This document shows positions 15,022-18,489 of a DNA stretch of 18,489 nucleotides, one piece after another (the stretch's first letter is position 1; the number at the start of each line of letters is the position of its first letter). The position numbers and the translations under genes are program-made. Below the pieces are notes generated by a model, which saw only the letters and a list, made by a program, of their open reading frames with translations, searched no databases and was not told the origin of the DNA. The stretch is from NCBI GenBank assembly GCA_023441625.1, contig JAEZOA010000013.1, positions 1 through 18,489 on the forward strand, written 5' to 3'. This DNA is from Bacillota bacterium (lineage in GTDB: Bacteria > Bacillota > Clostridia > Acetivibrionales > DSM-1351).

Positions 15022-15061
15022 TACGCAGTACTTTTTAATTCCAATTTTTGTTCTGCGTAAT
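15022..15061 (-). repeat. 8-bp inverted repeat between ribosome-binding site and start
   Basis: TTACGCAG (15022-15029) and CTGCGTAA (15054-15061) are perfect inverted repeats 24 bases apart. On the minus strand the AAGGAGG at about 15062-15068 directly precedes this structure, and the ATG at 15010 directly follows it. Folding it would bring the ribosome-binding site to about 11-13 bases from the ATG. Confidence 0.5.
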
Positions 15062-15253
15062 CCTCCTTCTATTTTATATGCTTTTATTCTTTGCTTTTTT
15101 CATTTAACTAATTCATTGTATATATCAAAATTATTATTCCACAAATTAGCTGTATAGCATTTAATATAAAGTTAAAAATAACTATAGTTGTATTCAAATA
15201 AAGAGAGTTAATAAGATATTGTATTCAACTTCTTTAAGAAAGGATAATATTAT

Positions 15254-15613
15254 ATGGAAAAAGTAGAACATAAGGAAAGATCAAGCTTTGGACAATTTTT
15301 ATTACGTTTGGTCGTAGGAATCGTTGTATTAGCAATAACAGCATTTTTTACTCCAGGTTTTGCAATTTCATCATGGTTTTCACTAGTAATTGCTGCAATA
15401 GTTCTGGCAGTTTTGGATTGGCTGGTAAATAAAATTACAGGTATCAATGCTGCCCCCTTTGGCAGAGGAATCTCTGGCTTTATTCTAGCAGCAATTATAA
15501 TCTACGCTATAAAGTTTATTGTTCCTGGATATAATGTAACTATTTTAGGTGCATTAATTGCAGCAGTAATATATGGCATAATAGATGCGATTATTCCCGG
15601 GCGCGCAATGTAA
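15254..15613 (+). CDS. YvlD-like membrane protein (phage holin superfamily IV-type family)
   Basis: A 119-residue integral membrane protein with four hydrophobic helices: about 13-35 (LLRLVVGIVVLAITAFFTPGF), 38-58 (SSWFSLVIAAIVLAVLDWLV), 73-90 (ISGFILAAIIIYAIKFIV) and 95-113 (NVTILGALIAAVIYGIID). The TPGF and FxxxLxxA/VLDW patterns fit the YvlD family, which is annotated by similarity as phage holin family IV but is usually a chromosomal gene of unknown function, in some Gram-positives linked to envelope stress. It starts at ATG 15254 with AAAGGA about 10 bases upstream. A strong terminator follows at 15655-15692, so it is a single-gene unit. Nothing nearby suggests a lysis cassette, and I do not read it as a phage gene. 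Confidence 0.82.
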   Translation: MEKVEHKERSSFGQFLLRLVVGIVVLAITAFFTPGFAISSWFSLVIAAIVLAVLDWLVNKITGINAAPFGRGISGFILAAIIIYAIKFIVPGYNVTILGALIAAVIYGIIDAIIPGRAM

Positions 15614-15654
15614 GCTTATTTTATAGTATATAAATTGAATGTTTTTAATTACTT

Positions 15655-15692
15655 TTTAAGGAGTAACTTTTTTAGTTACTCCTTAAAGTTTT
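15655..15692 (+). terminator. Rho-independent terminator of the YvlD-like gene
   Basis: TTTAAGGAGTAAC (15655-15667) pairs with GTTACTCCTTAAA (15675-15687) around a T-rich loop of 7 bases, followed by GTTTTT. Confidence 0.85.
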
Positions 15693-15699
15693 TAATACA

Positions 15700-15725
15700 A
15701 AAAAAATGTCCCTATATAAGGGACA
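15700..15725 (-). terminator. Rho-independent terminator of the chemotaxis gene
   Basis: Read on the minus strand, TGTCCCT and AGGGACA (15719-15725 and 15707-15713) form a 7-bp stem with a short AT loop followed by eight T residues. It is about 105 bases past the stop of the minus-strand chemotaxis receptor gene. Confidence 0.8.
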
Positions 15726-15829
15726 AATAAATTATTTAATTATTTGAATCAGTATGCCGTTATTATAAGTATTCCACAACAACATAGGTTTTAACCTTTA
15801 TTTTCCAATATTTATTTAAAAAATCAAAT

Positions 15830-18151
15830 TTAAATTTTAACATTACTTGAAATATTCTTTAGTTCATCAGAAGCTTCAAGCAAGAGCTGAGATATTTGGT
15901 CAAGGTCTTTTAAGGTCCTTGCCTGTAATGCTATAGTATCTTCTAATTCATTATTTGCTGAAGAGGTTGCCTCTTCTTTGGTCGTCTTTGACATACTATC
16001 TACTGCCTCAACAAACTGCATTGTGGACTCATATTGAGTACTTGCTTTTTCTGCGGAAGCCTTTATTGTCTCAGCAACAAGGTTAACAGATTCTATTATT
16101 TCTACAATCCCTTCTTTTACCTCATTTATCCTTGATGCACCAGCTTCAACTCCAACAACACCTATATTCATTTTTTCAACTGCAAAGCTTATGCTTTCTT
16201 GTATTTCCTTAATTTGAGTCTTAATTTCTCCAGCTGAATTGTTACTGGCATTTGATAGCTTTCTTATCTCATCAGCAACCACAGCAAAGCCCTTTCCCTG
16301 CTGTCCAGCTCTATTAGCCTCAATCGCCGCATTAAGTGCAAGCAAATTGGTCTGTGATGCTATTTGCGTAATTGTATTTGTTATCTCTCCAATTTTCCCA
16401 GATGATAGTTCTAGCTTTGAAATAGAGGCGGCAATGGACTTAACCGTTTCATTAACCGTATTAAATACTATTCCAGCTTGCTCAACTTCCTTTTCTCTCG
16501 ATTTTGCAACCTCAATAGCTTTTATGCTGTCGTCTACAGCCTTTTTCGTTTGCTCTGATACATAGCGTACATCTGTTAAAATACTTTCAGTATCAATTCC
16601 TGTTTCCATAACATTATCTGAGTTTTTATAATTTGAAATTTTATTAACGCTATCTCTATTCTGCTTAACTACCTCTATTAGTCTCTGTTTAAGGTTACTT
16701 ATTTCATTAGTAGAATCTCTGAATTGCTCAACCATTCTCTGCTGACCATCCAGGACATTGTTTACCTGTTTTCCTAACCCCCCTATTTCATCTTCCGACT
16801 CAATGTTAGCCCTCAAGGTCAAATCTCCCTTTTCAACTCGTGCTAGCATGGAAGCAAGTGCATTAATTGGGTGTGCTATTCTCTTTGACAAAAGAATAGC
16901 AATTATCATTCCTGCAATTATGGAAAGCAAAGTTATACCAACAAAAATCCACAAAATTGCTTTTTTTGTATCTTCAGAAGCTTTGATATCGTTAGCAAAG
17001 TAGTTATTAAAAGAAGCTCTCAGCTTATCAATATTATCAGAAAAAGCTTTATTCATCTCTGTCATATTTCTATATCCATTTGTTATGTTAGACTGTTTCA
17101 TTATAGCAGCCCTATCATAAATTTCTTGCGCAACACTATTGTACGAAGAATTTTGGCTTAGTAGCTGAGCAATCTTTTCTTTGTCTTTCCCACTTTTATC
17201 CATATCTACTAAAAGCTGATTAATTCTAATATTATTTTCTTTAAAGCTAGAAGATGTATCCTCAAATGTTGCAGCGCAATACAGAATACTTAAATTATTC
17301 TCTTGGGTCAAGGCAATTAATTCATCTATTCTTTCATACTCCTGTAATCCACTAAATATTTTTTTCATGCTCTGCACTCTATCAAATCCATATGTAGGCT
17401 GTGAGTTTTCTAAAACAGATGTTGTATTGCTTGCAGCTAAAGATATTTTCTGTTTTAATTCTTCAATTTTATTATTGAACTCCTCTTTAGATGAAGTGTT
17501 CTCTGAAGGCTCACCTTGTATTTGTAATAGTAGCTGGGCTAAGAGATTTTTTATCTCCACAAAAGAGCTGTCTAAATTCTGTGCATCAGAATTTATTAAT
17601 CCAATTCTTCTATTAATATCTATAATATCATCTAAGGACACTTTTATTTGAGTTTCAAGTTCTTCTGAAAGTGTTTGCTTAAGTTCTAGCTGAATTTTTT
17701 GAATACCCTCATATAGTACTTGGGTACTCTTGGAAAACTCAGCAATGCTCTTTTTATCAAAAGCCTTTATATCACCTGATATAACACTTAAATACATATC
17801 ATTATATTCTTTATTTATTTTAACAAGCTCCTGAGCAATCTTAGCATCCTCAACACTAATATCTTCCTTACCAAGTTTGTTTACTATATCATCTATAGTT
17901 TTTCCTATTTCCTTAAATTCTTTGTCCCCTTCATCATTCAAGGAAGTAACACTCTGTGTAAGAAGCTGCTGTCTTCTTGCACTGAGTTGGCTTAGCTCTA
18001 GAAGCTTATCCTGATTGGCTTTATTAACTTGGAAATTGTTCAGAGAATCAATAACCTTTGTGTACCCGAAAAAAGAAATTGCTGAAGAAAGTAGGGATAT
18101 GACAATAACTATACTAAATGCACCTAAAACAGTGCTTTTTACATTTTTCAT
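15830..18151 (-). CDS. Methyl-accepting chemotaxis protein
   Basis: A 773-residue membrane receptor that passes extracellular signals to CheA/CheW. An N-terminal membrane helix (about 8-30, VLGAFSIVIVISLLSSAISF) is followed by a long, mostly helical extracellular sensor (about 31-397), a second membrane helix (398-421, AILWIFVGITLLSIIAGMII), a HAMP domain (about 422-475, RIAHPINALASMLARVEKGDL) and the cytoplasmic signalling coil. The hairpin tip is clear at about 598-632: ASQTNLLALNAAIEANRAG, then QQGKGFAVVADEIRKL. The tip reads NRAGQQGKGF instead of the common ARAGEAGKGF. No CheR-binding pentapeptide is visible at the C-terminus. The roughly 365-residue sensor region is longer than usual and I cannot assign its fold or ligand; a HBM-like helical bimodular sensor is possible. 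The start at ATG 18149-18151 has GGAG 8 bases upstream. It ends at the hairpin 15700-15725, with a leader hairpin at 18211-18258. Confidence 0.93.
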   Translation of the reverse strand: MKNVKSTVLGAFSIVIVISLLSSAISFFGYTKVIDSLNNFQVNKANQDKLLELSQLSARRQQLLTQSVTSLNDEGDKEFKEIGKTIDDIVNKLGKEDISVEDAKIAQELVKINKEYNDMYLSVISGDIKAFDKKSIAEFSKSTQVLYEGIQKIQLELKQTLSEELETQIKVSLDDIIDINRRIGLINSDAQNLDSSFVEIKNLLAQLLLQIQGEPSENTSSKEEFNNKIEELKQKISLAASNTTSVLENSQPTYGFDRVQSMKKIFSGLQEYERIDELIALTQENNLSILYCAATFEDTSSSFKENNIRINQLLVDMDKSGKDKEKIAQLLSQNSSYNSVAQEIYDRAAIMKQSNITNGYRNMTEMNKAFSDNIDKLRASFNNYFANDIKASEDTKKAILWIFVGITLLSIIAGMIIAILLSKRIAHPINALASMLARVEKGDLTLRANIESEDEIGGLGKQVNNVLDGQQRMVEQFRDSTNEISNLKQRLIEVVKQNRDSVNKISNYKNSDNVMETGIDTESILTDVRYVSEQTKKAVDDSIKAIEVAKSREKEVEQAGIVFNTVNETVKSIAASISKLELSSGKIGEITNTITQIASQTNLLALNAAIEANRAGQQGKGFAVVADEIRKLSNASNNSAGEIKTQIKEIQESISFAVEKMNIGVVGVEAGASRINEVKEGIVEIIESVNLVAETIKASAEKASTQYESTMQFVEAVDSMSKTTKEEATSSANNELEDTIALQARTLKDLDQISQLLLEASDELKNISSNVKI

Positions 18152-18210
18152 GTAAATACTCCTTTTCTACACAAAGTTAAATTATATAAAATAATTCTAT
18201 ATCTTTAATT

Positions 18211-18258
18211 AAAAATCCTTTATATTTATAATCAATATATAAAAAATAAAGGATTTTT
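18211..18258. terminator. Perfect 13-bp hairpin in the chemotaxis gene leader
   Basis: AAAAATCCTTTAT (18211-18223) pairs perfectly with ATAAAGGATTTTT (18246-18258), loop 22 bases, with T-rich flanks on both strands. It is about 60 bases upstream of the receptor start, so on the minus strand it may act as an attenuator, or it may end a transcript arriving from outside the window. Confidence 0.6.
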
Positions 18259-18489
18259 CTATTTTTTGTAGAATATATACATTTGCGCCATTAATAATTT
18301 CTTGTGGTTTTACCTTTCTGTAATATTTTTTACTAATGATAAATGCATTTTATAAGCAAAATTATAAAAATATTGACTTATAATAAAGTTACATGTTATT
18401 TTGATCCTTTATTTTGGAAATAATTTTTAATAAAGGCTCTCACTATGATAGTATTTATTTACTATTAACGTATATGAAAAGGGTGGTAT
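18259..18489. other. Intergenic region to window end
   Basis: It is AT-rich with no gene. On the minus strand TATAAT occurs within TTTTTATAATTTT (about 18360-18366) as a possible -10 for the chemotaxis gene, with a poor -35. A GGTAAAACC...GGCGCAAA stretch (about 18280-18320, minus strand) loosely recalls the c-di-GMP-I riboswitch core. At the very end, plus-strand AAAAGGGTGG (18477-18486) looks like a ribosome-binding site for a gene starting just beyond the window. Confidence 0.35.

Noticed and set aside
15254..15613. Phage holin gene, hence prophage
   Set aside because: The family name includes holin, but no lysin, phage structural gene or integrase lies nearby; the YvlD-like chromosomal membrane protein explains it better.

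Overview
The window reads as chromosomal DNA from a low-GC Gram-positive anaerobe of the class Clostridia. The base composition is AT-rich, ribosome-binding sites are strong (AGGAG, GGAGG), terminators are of the rho-independent type, and the gene content fits: clostridial large serine recombinase tails, an iron-dependent alcohol dehydrogenase, a copper-amine-oxidase-N/beta-propeller secreted protein and a large methyl-accepting chemotaxis protein. No rRNA, tRNA or CRISPR array was seen.

Positions 1-7300, nearly all minus strand, are an accessory region full of decay: a nonsense-interrupted gene (28-486), an unplaced 124-residue protein (996-1370), and two diverged serine-recombinase remnants (1540-2073 and 5836-6843) that both lack the catalytic domain. 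Between these remnants lies a compact cassette with its own promoter (5695-5723) and its own terminator (2074-2140). It encodes an AAA+ ATPase, a cytoplasmic subtilisin-like protease and a small DUF2188 protein. The first two match the architecture of the IetAS anti-phage/plasmid-stability system. The ATPase ends in a helix-turn-helix-like segment and its promoter carries a direct repeat 20 bp apart, which suggests autoregulation. This is the most interesting part of the window. A 144-residue hypothetical gene (6857-7291) follows.

Positions 7300-18489 look like core or adaptive chromosome: the 23S rRNA uracil methyltransferase RlmD (minus), a YqhD/BdhA-type alcohol dehydrogenase (plus), a secreted beta-propeller protein (plus), a MarR regulator followed by a short-chain dehydrogenase (plus; the two promoters share an 18/21 matching palindromic operator), a small ferritin-like protein (minus), a YvlD-like four-helix membrane protein (plus) and a methyl-accepting chemotaxis protein (minus). 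The short-chain dehydrogenase has histidines where the catalytic Tyr and Asn should be.

Functional links inferred from layout are the ATPase-protease-DUF2188 transcription unit and the MarR/dehydrogenase regulon. The other genes appear to be single transcription units separated by hairpin terminators. All family calls come from reading motifs by eye; no database search was possible.
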